A stretch of DNA of 64,000 bases from JBGCEZ01 sp045106735 (GTDB lineage: Bacteria; Planctomycetota; Phycisphaerae; Phycisphaerales; SM1A02), in assembly GCA_045106735.1 (NCBI GenBank), contig JBGCEZ010000058.1, positions 62,001-126,000 of the forward strand, written 5' to 3'. Position 1 is the stretch's first letter, and the number at the start of each line of letters is the position of its first letter. The position numbers and the translations under genes were made by a program. Shown here in pieces: positions 45,147-54,284 of the stretch. Below the pieces are notes generated by a model that saw only the letters and a program-made list of their open reading frames with translations, did not search any database and was not told the origin of the DNA.

Positions 45147-46835
45147 ATGACGAGTCGTTCGTCGGAGTTTCCCGCCGTGAGCAGCCCGGAAGACATGCTG
45201 ACCGATCCTGCCGCCATCCCGATCACGATGGATGGCGACGCCGGCACGGCCAGCCCGCCCGCTGGACGCAGCACGGAAGAGGAACTCGCCGCCCGCTGTG
45301 AAGCGCTTGGCATCCCCTGGCACGAAGACGTGCCAGAGTCCGACATGGGCGCGACCCGCCTCCTCCCGGCCGACGCCGCAGCTCGCCTCCGCGCGGTGCC
45401 CGTTGCCCTGACCGCCACGCACATCACGGTGGCCATGGCCGATCCCACGGATCTGCACGCCGCCGATGAAGTCGGAGCGATGACCGGCCGCATCGTCGAC
45501 CGGATGGGCCTGGCGCCCGACGCGTTCGGCGAGCTCATGCGGGCGTGTTACGGCACGACGGCGGCCCGCATGGCCGAGAGCCTGGCCGGCGAGGCCGAAT
45601 CGGCGACGGACCTCGAGCACAACCTCGACGCGATCGAAGCCGACGACATCCACCGGATGGCCGAGCAGCCGACGCTCATCAACCTGGTGAACCTGCTGCT
45701 GCTGGAAGCGATCCAGAGCCGCACCTCGGACGTGCACATCGAGCCATTCGAGAACGAACTCAAGGTGAAGTACCGCGTGGACGGCGAGTTGGCCGAGCAG
45801 CCGCCCCCGCCCAAGCACCTGCAGCCGGCGCTCATCGGCCGCATCAAGATCATGAGCGGCATGAACATCGCCGAGCGATACGTGCCGCAGGACGGGCACA
45901 TCACGCTGCGATTCGAAGGCCGCAAGGTCGACATCCGCGTGTCCACCGTCCCCACGCTGTACGGCGAATCGGTCGTCATGCGTATCCTCGACAAGAGTGC
46001 CCTGCCGCTCGACCTCGCCACGTTGGGCATGGATGAACCGATGCGCGATCGCATCGACAAACTCATCAACAAGCCGCACGGCATGGTGCTCGTCACCGGC
46101 CCGACCGGCTCGGGCAAGACGACCACCCTGTACGCCGCGCTCAGCAAGCTGTACAGCCCCCGCAAGAAGATCATCACCGTCGAAGATCCGGTCGAGTACG
46201 AACTCGCCGGCATCAACCAGATCCCGGTGAATCCCAAGCGTGGCCTGACGTTCGCCACCGGACTGCGGGCGATCCTGCGCCAGGACCCGGACATCATCTT
46301 CGTCGGCGAAATCCGCGACGCGGAGACGGCGGACATTTCGATCCGGTCCGCCCTCACCGGCCACCTGGTGTTCTCCACCCTGCACACCAATGACGCCATC
46401 AGCTCCGTCGGCCGCATGGTGGACATGGGGGCGGAGGCCTACCTCGTCGCCTCGGTCTTGGAAGGCGTGTTGGCCCAGCGACTCGGCCGCCGCATCTGCC
46501 CCGAGTGCGCGACCCGCGTGCCGATGCCGGAAGTCGTCGAACACCGATTGACCCCGGAAGAACTCGCAATGTTCGACGGCTCCGTGACCCGCGGTGTTGG
46601 CTGCGCGGCGTGCAACAACTCGGGCACGCGCGGCCGAATCGGCTACTTCGAACTCATCACCGTGCATCCTGAACTCCGCCGGGCGATCAGCTCCGGCACG
46701 CCCATCAGCGAGCTGAAGCAGATGCTCGGTCCTGACTTCGCCACCATGCGAAGCGACGGGCTGGAGAAGGCGGCCGCCGGGCGTACATCCATCGAAGAAG
46801 TGCTGCGGGCCACGCAGGACACGGACGAGGCCTGA
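45147..46835 (+). CDS. gspE: Type II secretion ATPase GspE
   Basis: A 562-residue secretion ATPase. The N1 domain (about 43-145) has the GspE/PilB fold. Then come SDVHIEPFENELKVKYRVDG and the arginine-containing RIKIMSGMNIAERYVPQDGH, Walker A GPTGSGKT (318-325), Asp box EDPVEYEL, Walker B IIFVGEIRD (383-391) and His box TGHLVFSTLHTNDA. A zinc-binding tetracysteine is CPEC (451-454) with CAAC (486-489). It drives pseudopilus assembly at the inner membrane together with GspL and GspF. The start at 45147 could instead be the in-frame GTG at 45177. First gene of the T2SS operon. Confidence 0.95.
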   Translation: MTSRSSEFPAVSSPEDMLTDPAAIPITMDGDAGTASPPAGRSTEEELAARCEALGIPWHEDVPESDMGATRLLPADAAARLRAVPVALTATHITVAMADPTDLHAADEVGAMTGRIVDRMGLAPDAFGELMRACYGTTAARMAESLAGEAESATDLEHNLDAIEADDIHRMAEQPTLINLVNLLLLEAIQSRTSDVHIEPFENELKVKYRVDGELAEQPPPPKHLQPALIGRIKIMSGMNIAERYVPQDGHITLRFEGRKVDIRVSTVPTLYGESVVMRILDKSALPLDLATLGMDEPMRDRIDKLINKPHGMVLVTGPTGSGKTTTLYAALSKLYSPRKKIITVEDPVEYELAGINQIPVNPKRGLTFATGLRAILRQDPDIIFVGEIRDAETADISIRSALTGHLVFSTLHTNDAISSVGRMVDMGAEAYLVASVLEGVLAQRLGRRICPECATRVPMPEVVEHRLTPEELAMFDGSVTRGVGCAACNNSGTRGRIGYFELITVHPELRRAISSGTPISELKQMLGPDFATMRSDGLEKAAAGRTSIEEVLRATQDTDEA

Positions 46836-46843
46836 TTCGAGCG

Positions 46844-48145
46844 ATGCCCAACTACTCCTACGAAGCCCTGACCGCCGACGGCACCCGGAGCACCGGGCAA
46901 ATGGCGGCCGACGACCGCGGCCAACTCCTGCGCAAGCTGCTGGAGCGCGGCGAGACGCCGACCAATGTGATCGAGGTCGGATCGGCCAAGAAGAAGGCCG
47001 CGAAGCCGGCCAAGACGGCCACGACCTCCGCCTCGACGCCGTCCGACGCCGCCGGCTTGAACGCCATCACCGCTCGCCTGAGCCGCGTGACCGGCGGACG
47101 CCCCACGCTCAAGACCGCCGAACTCGCCCAGTTCGTTCGCGAATTGGCCACCGCCCTGGAAGCCGGCCTGCCGTTGATGCAGTCGCTGCGCACGATGCGC
47201 CAGCAAGCCAGCGGCAAGGCCATGCCGGTCATCCTGGACCACCTCGTGGAACGCGTGGAAGCCGGCGACCCGCTTTTTGCCGCCGCCCGCGACTACGGCG
47301 TGCCGTTCGACGACATGATCATCGGCATGCTGCGGGCGGCCGACGCCTCGGGCGACATGAGCGTCGTCCTGCACCAGCTCGCCGACCTGCTCGAACGCAA
47401 TGTGCAGCTTCGCAAGGACGTGACCGGGGCCCTGATCTATCCGGCCATCGTCGCCACGCTCTTGCTCGGCAGCGTGATCCTGCTGGTCACGGTGCTCGTG
47501 CCGCGCTTGATTGAACCGATGACGGCCGAAGGCAACTTCAACATGCCGGCGCCGACCCAATTCCTGCTCGACACGGCCAACGTGATCCAGTCCTACTGGT
47601 GGCTGGCGACCATCGCGGTGCTGGCCTCCATCGCCGGGTGGTGGGCCTGGGTTTCGGTCCCCGCGAATCGCCTGCTCTTTGACCGGCTCAAGCTGCGGGT
47701 TCCGGTGCTCGGCCGCGTCCTCCGCGACGTCGCGGTCGTGCGGTTCACCCGTACGCTCGGCACGCTCGTCGCCACCGGCCTGCCGATCCTCGAGTCGCTC
47801 CGGATCACCCGGCACACGCTCGGCAATGCGGCCCTCGCCGCGGCGATCGAAGAAGTCGAAGAACAAGTCACCGCCGGCAAGGCGCTGGCCGTCCCCCTCG
47901 AGCGATCCGGGCTCTTCCCGCCGCTCCTGGTGCAGGTCGTGAACCTCGGCGAACGCAGTGGCCGGCTCGACCAGATGCTCCAACACGCGACCAAGGCCTT
48001 CGATCGCCAGGTCGACACCTCAATCCAGGTCTTCTCCAAGACGCTGCAGCCCGCGCTGCTCGTGGTGATGGCCGGCCTCGGCGGATTCGTCCTGATGGCG
48101 ATCCTCCTGCCGATGCTCGAAATGCAGAACATGATCGGCGGCTGA
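46844..48145 (+). CDS. gspF: Type II secretion inner-membrane platform protein GspF
   Basis: A 433-residue GspF/PilC-family membrane protein. It starts MPNYSYEALTADGTRSTGQM, the usual N-terminus. A Lys/Ala linker (about 45-70) precedes the first GspF domain (FVRELATALEAGLPLMQSLR), the helix IYPAIVATLLLGSVILLVTVLVPRL cluster, and the second domain (RFTRTLGTLVATGLPILESL), ending with ALLVVMAGLGGFVLMAILLPML. It forms the platform around which GspE works. It starts 8 bp after gspE. All landmarks are in order, and length is normal apart from the linker. Confidence 0.95.
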   Translation: MPNYSYEALTADGTRSTGQMAADDRGQLLRKLLERGETPTNVIEVGSAKKKAAKPAKTATTSASTPSDAAGLNAITARLSRVTGGRPTLKTAELAQFVRELATALEAGLPLMQSLRTMRQQASGKAMPVILDHLVERVEAGDPLFAAARDYGVPFDDMIIGMLRAADASGDMSVVLHQLADLLERNVQLRKDVTGALIYPAIVATLLLGSVILLVTVLVPRLIEPMTAEGNFNMPAPTQFLLDTANVIQSYWWLATIAVLASIAGWWAWVSVPANRLLFDRLKLRVPVLGRVLRDVAVVRFTRTLGTLVATGLPILESLRITRHTLGNAALAAAIEEVEEQVTAGKALAVPLERSGLFPPLLVQVVNLGERSGRLDQMLQHATKAFDRQVDTSIQVFSKTLQPALLVVMAGLGGFVLMAILLPMLEMQNMIGG

Positions 48146-48175
48146 TCCCGCCGCCCCAATCGGAGACCCGTTTCC

Positions 48176-48604
48176 ATGTCCACTTCTTCCGCCCACCGCC
48201 ACATTCGTCGTTCGGCCCGCCGCGCCGCGCGCCGCGGCTTCACCCTGCTCGAGATCATCGTCGTGGTGACGATCATCGGCCTGCTGGCCGCGGTCATCGC
48301 CCCGAAGCTGCTCGGCAACGTCGGCAAGGCGAAGCAGAACATCGCGAACTCCGAAGCCGCGGCGATCCGCCAGCAGGTCGACCTCTGGCTGCTCGACCAG
48401 GGCCTGAGCCGGATCAACGACGACTTCGACCTGACCTTGCTCGCCAGCGGCGACGACGCGTCGCTCAAGGCCGAAGACCTCATCGACCCCTGGGGCAACG
48501 AGTACCGCGTCGAGCCCGACGGAAACGACTACGCCGTCGTGTCCTACGGCGCCGACGGCCAACAGGGCGGTGAAGGCGAAGACGCCGACGTCTTCAGCCG
48601 CTGA
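48176..48604 (+). CDS. gspG: Major pseudopilin GspG
   Basis: A 142-residue major pseudopilin. The prepilin site is RRGFTLLEIIVVVTIIGLLA, with Gly at -1, Phe at +1 and Glu at +5. The leader is long (about 22 residues) and Arg-rich. The C-terminal domain has the GspG motif DPWGNEYRVEPDG, whose Asp and neighbouring loop bind calcium in characterised members. It polymerises into the pseudopilus. It lies 30 bp after gspF. The gene for the prepilin peptidase that should process it (GspO) is not in the window. Confidence 0.95.
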   Translation: MSTSSAHRHIRRSARRAARRGFTLLEIIVVVTIIGLLAAVIAPKLLGNVGKAKQNIANSEAAAIRQQVDLWLLDQGLSRINDDFDLTLLASGDDASLKAEDLIDPWGNEYRVEPDGNDYAVVSYGADGQQGGEGEDADVFSR

Positions 48605-48651
48605 TCGGGAAGCGCCCGATTCGCCTCGCCGTTCCTCCGACCTTGGATGCC

Positions 48652-49308
48652 ATGATGCCGACCGCTGCGGTCAACCTCGCACTTCGAACGCCGTCCCGCG
48701 ACCGGTCCGCGCCGGTGCGCCGCGCGTTCACGATGCTCGAGGTGATCGTCGTCTGCATCATCATGGCCATCATGGCCGGCCTGATCGTGCCGCGCCTGTC
48801 GGGCCTGGCCAACCGCCGCTTCGACCTGGTGGCCACCGGCACCGCCGACGCGATGCTGATGTTCGCCCAGCGGGACCTGGCCGCGAGCAGTCCCGTCGGC
48901 TTCCAAATGCTGTCGGGACCAGACGGCGAAACCCGGCTGGCCCTGATGACCCTCGGCGTCCCGGGCGATGCCGGCGAGCGGGCGAGCGATGACGCCGAAT
49001 GGCGCATCGACCCCTTCGTTCGGCCGGTCGTGTTCCCGATCGAGGTCGACGGTTCCAGTTTCGAATTTCTGGTGGACGATGAGTCCTTGGACATCGAGAA
49101 CCAGCCGTTCTCCCACGTGCCGGGCGACCGACGACCACGGATCGAGATCGCCTTCCGCTCGCGGGACGGCGGCCGCCAGGCCCGGCTCACGCTGGAACCG
49201 TACGCCATCGGACCCACCGTCCGAATCGGCTCGCAGATCCGGTCGGAGTCCAACAGCCGCCAGCCGGTGGACCTGGACAACACCGGACGATCCCGGGAGG
49301 ACTGGTAA
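48652..49308 (+). CDS. gspH: Minor pseudopilin, GspH-like
   Basis: A 218-residue minor pseudopilin from the ATG at 48652; a TTG at 48643 would add three residues. The prepilin site is VRRAFTMLEVIVVCIIM, with Ala at -1 and Glu at +5. The rest is a beta-rich domain with SFEFLVDDESLDIE. Position directly after gspG and length suggest GspH, which sits at the tip or side of the pseudopilus. Sequence alone cannot separate GspH from other minor pseudopilins. Its TAA stop overlaps the next ATG (TAATG). Confidence 0.78.
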   Translation: MMPTAAVNLALRTPSRDRSAPVRRAFTMLEVIVVCIIMAIMAGLIVPRLSGLANRRFDLVATGTADAMLMFAQRDLAASSPVGFQMLSGPDGETRLALMTLGVPGDAGERASDDAEWRIDPFVRPVVFPIEVDGSSFEFLVDDESLDIENQPFSHVPGDRRPRIEIAFRSRDGGRQARLTLEPYAIGPTVRIGSQIRSESNSRQPVDLDNTGRSREDW

Positions 49309-49811
49309 TGCGTCAGTGGACCATTCGAATGGGCCTTCCCGGCGGTCGCCGAAACCCCGCGCCGCGCCGCGGCATCGCGTTGATCGAGGCGATGCTCGGC
49401 GGTTTGCTGCTGGGCATTGGCATGGCGGTCATCATGAGCCTCGCGTCGCGCTCGATGCGGGTGCAGGTGCAGGGCGAGAACCGCATGACCGCCGGCTGGC
49501 TGGCCGATGACCTCCTGAACATGGTGGTGGCCCACGGCCCGGAGGTCTATCGCAAGGAATTCGAGACCGAGGGCGAGTTCGACGGCCCGTACGCCGGCTT
49601 CAACTACGAGGTCTCGTTCGACGAAGTCGGACGCGGCGTGCCGTGGCGGGTGTCGGCCCTGGTCTGGTGGGGCGATCGCCCGAACGAACGCGTGCTGGTC
49701 GAGACGCTGATCGCGGCCCGGCTGAACGAAGACGAAGATCCGGTTCGCGAGCCGGAAGAAGAACTTGATCGCGACGCCCGATGGTTCGGCGAAGACGAGG
49801 AGACCGGCTGA
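49308..49811 (+). CDS. gspI: Minor pseudopilin, GspI-like
   Basis: A 167-residue minor pseudopilin. The prepilin site is RRGIALIEAMLGGLLLGIGM with Gly at -1, Ile at +1 and Glu at +5. The tail carries many acidic residues. It starts within the gspH stop and ends within the gspJ start (TGATG), so translation is closely coupled. GspI forms the tip complex with GspJ and GspK, both encoded directly downstream. The name follows operon position and the short size. Confidence 0.78.
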   Translation: MRQWTIRMGLPGGRRNPAPRRGIALIEAMLGGLLLGIGMAVIMSLASRSMRVQVQGENRMTAGWLADDLLNMVVAHGPEVYRKEFETEGEFDGPYAGFNYEVSFDEVGRGVPWRVSALVWWGDRPNERVLVETLIAARLNEDEDPVREPEEELDRDARWFGEDEETG

Positions 49812-50875
49812 TGCACCTGCCCACCCTGCTCCATCGTCGTCACGGTCGTCGCCCGGCGGGCCGCCGCGCGTTCACGCTGGCCGAGTTGATTCTCGCCGGC
49901 GTCATCGGCGCGATGGTCGTCGGCACGATCGGCGTGAGCGTCGGCCAGATGGGCCGCGCCCGGAACATCAGCAAGGCCCGGCTGGAGGCTTTTCTTCGGG
50001 CCGATACCGCGCTGGCCGCGGTGCGCCGCGACGTCGCCACGATCATCCGGGCCGACGACCTGTTCTACTCGCGCTTGCTGCTGGTTGACGGCGGCACCGA
50101 CGAAGTACCGAGCGATGAACTGCTGGTCTACTCCAGTCGGCTGGCCGTGAGCCGGGCCGACAATCGCTTTGAGAGCGACGGCCAGGAGTGGGAGATCCAG
50201 TACCGCATCGAAGACGATGACCTGGGCCCGGCCCTGTGGGTCCGCCGCGATGCGGTGGTCGACGAGTGGGACCTTGGCGGCGGCATGGCCGAGCCAGTGG
50301 TCGACGGCATCGTCGCCATGAATATCCTGGCCTGGGACGGCGAAGAGTGGTTCGAAAGTTGGGACAGCGATCGACAGGGCCTTCCCTGGGCCGTTCGCAT
50401 TGAAGTCACATCCGTTGGCCCCTCGGCCCGCGGCGACGATCGCGATCCCCCGCAGGCCATGCTGCGCACGACGGTCGCCATCGACCGCGTGGCCCCGCCG
50501 CGCGACATCTTTGACGCGATCGAAGAAGAGCTCGACGAAATCGAAGCGGCCGAAGCCGCGGCCGCCGGCGGTGGTGCCGCGGGCGGTGGACTCGGCGCCA
50601 GCGACGACGGATCTGGCGGTTTCGGTGGGGCCGGCGGCCTCGGCGGCGCCGGTGGAGCCGGCGGGCTGGGCGGCGCTGGAGCCCCGGGTGGTGGCGGCGG
50701 TGCGGTCGGCGGGCCCAATGGACCGAACGGACCGCGCGGCGCCGGCGGTGCGGGCGCCCCGCGCACGCCCCAAGGCGGCACGGGCGATCCCAACCAAGGC
50801 ACGGGCAACCAGGCCCCGCGTCCACCGGCCGCGCCTCCGGGCACGGGAACCGGATCCAACGGAGGTGGCACGTGA
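49811..50875 (+). CDS. gspJ: Minor pseudopilin GspJ with a glycine-rich extension
   Basis: A 354-residue protein. The prepilin site is GRRAFTLAELILAGVIGAM with Ala at -1 and Glu at +5. A pseudopilin domain of ordinary size follows (ALAAVRRDVATIIRADDL, then LPWAVRIEVTSVG), reaching about residue 240 with an acidic helix (EEELDEIEAAEAA). The final ~110 residues are Gly/Ala/Pro-rich (GGAGGLGGAGGAGGLGG), with no counterpart in GspJ. The start at 49811 is set by the TGATG overlap with gspI. It ends in a GTGA overlap with gspK. Confidence 0.85.
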   Translation: MHLPTLLHRRHGRRPAGRRAFTLAELILAGVIGAMVVGTIGVSVGQMGRARNISKARLEAFLRADTALAAVRRDVATIIRADDLFYSRLLLVDGGTDEVPSDELLVYSSRLAVSRADNRFESDGQEWEIQYRIEDDDLGPALWVRRDAVVDEWDLGGGMAEPVVDGIVAMNILAWDGEEWFESWDSDRQGLPWAVRIEVTSVGPSARGDDRDPPQAMLRTTVAIDRVAPPRDIFDAIEEELDEIEAAEAAAAGGGAAGGGLGASDDGSGGFGGAGGLGGAGGAGGLGGAGAPGGGGGAVGGPNGPNGPRGAGGAGAPRTPQGGTGDPNQGTGNQAPRPPAAPPGTGTGSNGGGT

Positions 50876-52263
50876 GCCGTCGTCGAACCAGTTCGCCGCG
50901 CGGAGGACGCGCCAGCGGCCGCCCCCGCCGCGGTTCGGTGATGGTCATCGTCCTGTGGACGCTCGGCATCACCGCGATCATCGGCTCCGCCCTGCAGATC
51001 CACGCGTTTCGTCAGGCGAATCTGGGCCACCAGTCGCTGCACGAAATCGAAGCGCGGTGGGCGGCCCGGGCCGGCGTTGAGAATGCGATCGCGACCATGG
51101 GCTTCTTCACCGAAGACCCCAACCCCGACGATGCATTTGAACTCAGCCGCAAGCTCAGTTCGATCAGCTACCTCGAGTTCGAAACCGCGCGCTCCGAAGT
51201 CTTGCACCACGCGGCCCGCGTTGACGTGAACGGCCCGCTCGACGTTGGCGGCCGCATCAACATCAATCGCCCGCAGTCCTTCGACATCTTTGAGTTGCTC
51301 GAAGACGCTTCGCCCGACCAGATGATGGCGATCATCGATTGGACGGACGAAGACGACGAGCCGCAGCTCTACGGGGCCGAGGCTGACTACTACCTGGCCC
51401 AGAGTCTGTACGAACCGCGCAATGGCCCGTTCCGATCCGTGGCCGAGATGGAGCTGGTGGCCGGCATCTGGCCGGACATCATCCGCGGCGAAGACACCAA
51501 CCTCAATGGGCGCCGCGATCCCAACGAGGACGACCGCACGCGTTCGATGCCGGAAGACAATGGCGACGGCTGGATTGACAACCGTTGGTCGGGCATGCTC
51601 ACCGTCTCCAGCGTGGACGATGGCGCGACCGATTCCGGATTGCCCCGCCTGCACCTGCGCCGGGCCACCGCCGACGAGTTGATCGAGCGACTGGGCGTCA
51701 GCGAAGAGCAGGCCAATGCCTTGCGGAACTTCGGCCGCACCGATGGCGCGAACATCTGGGACCTGATCGGCCTTCCGCTCGGCTCGGTGGGCGGCGATGG
51801 CGGCGGCGATGGCGACGGTGAAGATGGCGAAGAACCGGTCGAGGTTCCCGCTCTGGACGTCGACCAACTTCGCGCGGCCATGGCCGAACTCTCGATGTTT
51901 CCGCTGCACGATCGGCAGCCGGGGCGCATCAACATCAATACCGCCGCCCCGGACATGGTCCGCGACATCGTGGAACTGCTCGGCCTGGACATCTCGGTCG
52001 CCGACGATCTGATCTACCTCCGGACCAGCCGTCCGCAGGGCATCACCAGCGAAGTTGAGTTCGGCACGCTCCGAGAACGTGGCGGCGGATCGATCTCGGT
52101 GGAGACCCACCGGCAACTGGCCAGCGTCTTTGGCGTGCGGGCCAACGTGTTCCAGATAAGCTCAATCGGGCGTTCGTCCGTTTCCGGCACTGAGATTGAA
52201 ATCATCTGCACGGTGGATCGTTCAACGGTACCCGTCCGCATTCTGGAGTACCGCGAGCAGTGA
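50872..52263 (+). CDS. gspK: Pseudopilus tip protein GspK
   Basis: A 463-residue GspK-family protein, GTG start in the gspJ stop. The prepilin region is PRRGSVMVIVLWTLGITAII; the usual +5 glutamate is absent, as is normal for GspK. The large domain contains NINRPQSFDIFELLED near 125, the acidic DWTDEDDEPQLYGAE, an Asp/Asn-rich loop (EDTNLNGRRDPNEDD) that may bind calcium, and the helix-hairpin-helix-like GRININTAAPDMVRDIVELLG in the C-terminal half. An acidic Gly/Asp insert is at about 305-320. It caps the pseudopilus with GspI and GspJ. Confidence 0.92.
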   Translation: MSRRRTSSPRGGRASGRPRRGSVMVIVLWTLGITAIIGSALQIHAFRQANLGHQSLHEIEARWAARAGVENAIATMGFFTEDPNPDDAFELSRKLSSISYLEFETARSEVLHHAARVDVNGPLDVGGRININRPQSFDIFELLEDASPDQMMAIIDWTDEDDEPQLYGAEADYYLAQSLYEPRNGPFRSVAEMELVAGIWPDIIRGEDTNLNGRRDPNEDDRTRSMPEDNGDGWIDNRWSGMLTVSSVDDGATDSGLPRLHLRRATADELIERLGVSEEQANALRNFGRTDGANIWDLIGLPLGSVGGDGGGDGDGEDGEEPVEVPALDVDQLRAAMAELSMFPLHDRQPGRININTAAPDMVRDIVELLGLDISVADDLIYLRTSRPQGITSEVEFGTLRERGGGSISVETHRQLASVFGVRANVFQISSIGRSSVSGTEIEIICTVDRSTVPVRILEYREQ

Positions 52264-54281
52264 GCACCGTGACCAGCCCCATCCGATCCGGCATCCTTGG
52301 CATCGTCCACCGCGCGGGCGGCGACTGGCGCCTCGTGGCCGCCGACCTCAGCGGCTCGCGGCCGAAGATCCTCGCGTCGGAGGCCCTGCCCTCATCGGCC
52401 GGCCACGAACGCGTGGACGCCTGGCTCGAGTCCCAGAAGGTGACGTCGGTCCTTCAGGTCGTTCCCGCCTCGGCCAGCGTGAGCCGCACGTTCATCCTGC
52501 CCAACGCCGAGGACGACGCCCTCGACCAGGCCCTTCGCCTCCAGGCCGAGACGTGGCTGCTGGCCGGGACGCCCGACCATCGCTACGGCGGCGGCGTGCT
52601 GCCGGCCGCCCCCGGCGAGTCGAATCGCACCGGCGTCGTCTTCGCCTGGCCCGACGGGGCTTCCGCCTCGGTGGACGCGGCGGCGATCACGCCGTCATCC
52701 CGCTGGGTGCCGGAAGCCGCCGCCCTCACCGCCTTGCTGGACGCCGAGCGTCCGGCCGAACCGATCGTGTCGCTCGACCGCCGCCGCGGATCCATCGGCC
52801 TGGTGCTCTGCCATCCCGGTGGTGCCGCCGTCCGCGGGACCGCCGCCGAGCTGGGGGCGGCCGAGTGGGCCGTCGCCGTCCGCCGCATCGTGGTGGAAAC
52901 GGCCCTGGCCGACGATCACTCCACGTCCTTTGCCACGCGCATCGCCGACGACGTCATCCACCGACTGGACGGACTCGCCTCCGATGGCGCGACGTGCATC
53001 GTCCCGTCCGCCCTGCAAGACGCCGTACGACGCCGGTTCGTCGACGCCCCGGTCGAAGACTCCTGGTGGCAGACCTTCGGGGTCGCCGCGGGTTCGATCC
53101 TCGCCGCGACCGGACCGATGTCGGCCGCCGCCGGGCTGAAGCGAGACGCCGAACTCATCCGCGTCTCCCGCTCCCGTCAGCTCGCCGCGAGCATTGCTCG
53201 CCCGCAAACGGCCGTCGCCGCCGCCGGGCTCGCCTTGGTCATCGCGGCCCTGGCCGGACCGGTCAGTGCCCGCGTCCGATTGGCCCTCCTTGAACAGCGC
53301 TACGGCGATCTGAGCGGCTTGAAGGAGCAGGTCGACGCCGCGTCGACGCGCATGGCCATCTACGACGCATCGGCCGACGACGGTTTGCCCATGTCCAAGT
53401 TGCTCGGCGACATCGCCTGCAACACGCCCCTGGGCATCGAACTTGACTTCGTCAGCATCAATGGCTCCAGCCGCCAGTTTCTCGTCCGCGGATCGTCGTT
53501 GACGCAGAAGGATGTCTCCGGCCGCGAACGCACGGTGCTGATGCAAGACAGTTTCGGTCAGAGCGGCCTGTTCTCGCAGCTCTCGCCGCGATGGGAAGAC
53601 GAAGAGTCGAAGATCCTCGACCGCTACACCCTCACGCTGAGTGGCAACGTCACCGATCCACACCGCCGAGTCGAGTACGACGTAGAGCAGGACTTCGGTC
53701 GCTGGACCGCTTGGGAACGCAAGATCGGCATCGGCCCGACCACGGAAGATGAGACGACAGCGATCGCGTCCGACGACGGCGACGTCGGCGAGCAGGACGA
53801 CGGCGGCGGCGCACCGGCCACCGCCGTCGCGTCGCGCGACACAACCGTCGATCCCATCACGCGTCGCACGCCGACTGGAACCGGCGGCACGACCCCGAAT
53901 GGTGGCGCTCGCCCGTCGGGCGGATCTGGAGGCTCGCTTCCGACGACCGCGATTCCGGAAGCCGGCGGCACGCGCACCGCTGCCGATCGCCCGCGCCGCG
54001 ACGGCCCCGGAATTGGTGGTCGGGGCACCGGCCTCGACGCTGACGACAGCGAGGTGGTCACCGGCGGCTCCGCCGCAAGCCTGAACGTCCCCGAGCCCCG
54101 CTCCGAGACCGTCATCAACGCGATGAACAAGCAAGAAGCCATGGCCGCGTTCGTCGAACTCTCGCGCATTCGCCTGCAAATGCGGCGGATCGAAGGCGAG
54201 GAAGAGCTCAAGGCGCGCCTCGACACCGAGTACCGGCTCGTCAATTCCCGTGTCCGTGAACTCAACCGCGGGGGATCTTGA
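52260..54281 (+). CDS. gspL: Type II secretion assembly protein, GspL-like
   Basis: A 673-residue protein, GTG start in the gspK stop (GTGA). The N-terminal ~300 residues have the actin-like pattern of GspL/PilM (GILGIVHRAGGDWRLVAADL, then SVSRTFILPNAEDDAL, then GVAAGSILAATGPMS). A membrane helix (TAVAAAGLALVIAALAGPVSA) is followed by a periplasmic part with a ferredoxin-like domain (GIELDFVSINGSSRQFLVRG). About 200 residues more include a Gly/Thr/Pro-rich tract (about 520-580) before a final coiled coil. It should couple GspE to the pseudopilus. It is longer than ordinary GspL (~400), and may combine PilM- and PilN-like parts. Confidence 0.8.
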   Translation: MSTVTSPIRSGILGIVHRAGGDWRLVAADLSGSRPKILASEALPSSAGHERVDAWLESQKVTSVLQVVPASASVSRTFILPNAEDDALDQALRLQAETWLLAGTPDHRYGGGVLPAAPGESNRTGVVFAWPDGASASVDAAAITPSSRWVPEAAALTALLDAERPAEPIVSLDRRRGSIGLVLCHPGGAAVRGTAAELGAAEWAVAVRRIVVETALADDHSTSFATRIADDVIHRLDGLASDGATCIVPSALQDAVRRRFVDAPVEDSWWQTFGVAAGSILAATGPMSAAAGLKRDAELIRVSRSRQLAASIARPQTAVAAAGLALVIAALAGPVSARVRLALLEQRYGDLSGLKEQVDAASTRMAIYDASADDGLPMSKLLGDIACNTPLGIELDFVSINGSSRQFLVRGSSLTQKDVSGRERTVLMQDSFGQSGLFSQLSPRWEDEESKILDRYTLTLSGNVTDPHRRVEYDVEQDFGRWTAWERKIGIGPTTEDETTAIASDDGDVGEQDDGGGAPATAVASRDTTVDPITRRTPTGTGGTTPNGGARPSGGSGGSLPTTAIPEAGGTRTAADRPRRDGPGIGGRGTGLDADDSEVVTGGSAASLNVPEPRSETVINAMNKQEAMAAFVELSRIRLQMRRIEGEEELKARLDTEYRLVNSRVRELNRGGS

Positions 54282-54284
54282 ACC

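Noticed and set aside
45177..45179. GTG as the start of gspE
   Set aside because: Possible in frame, but the ATG at 45147 is as good and gives a usual N-terminus; not decidable from sequence.
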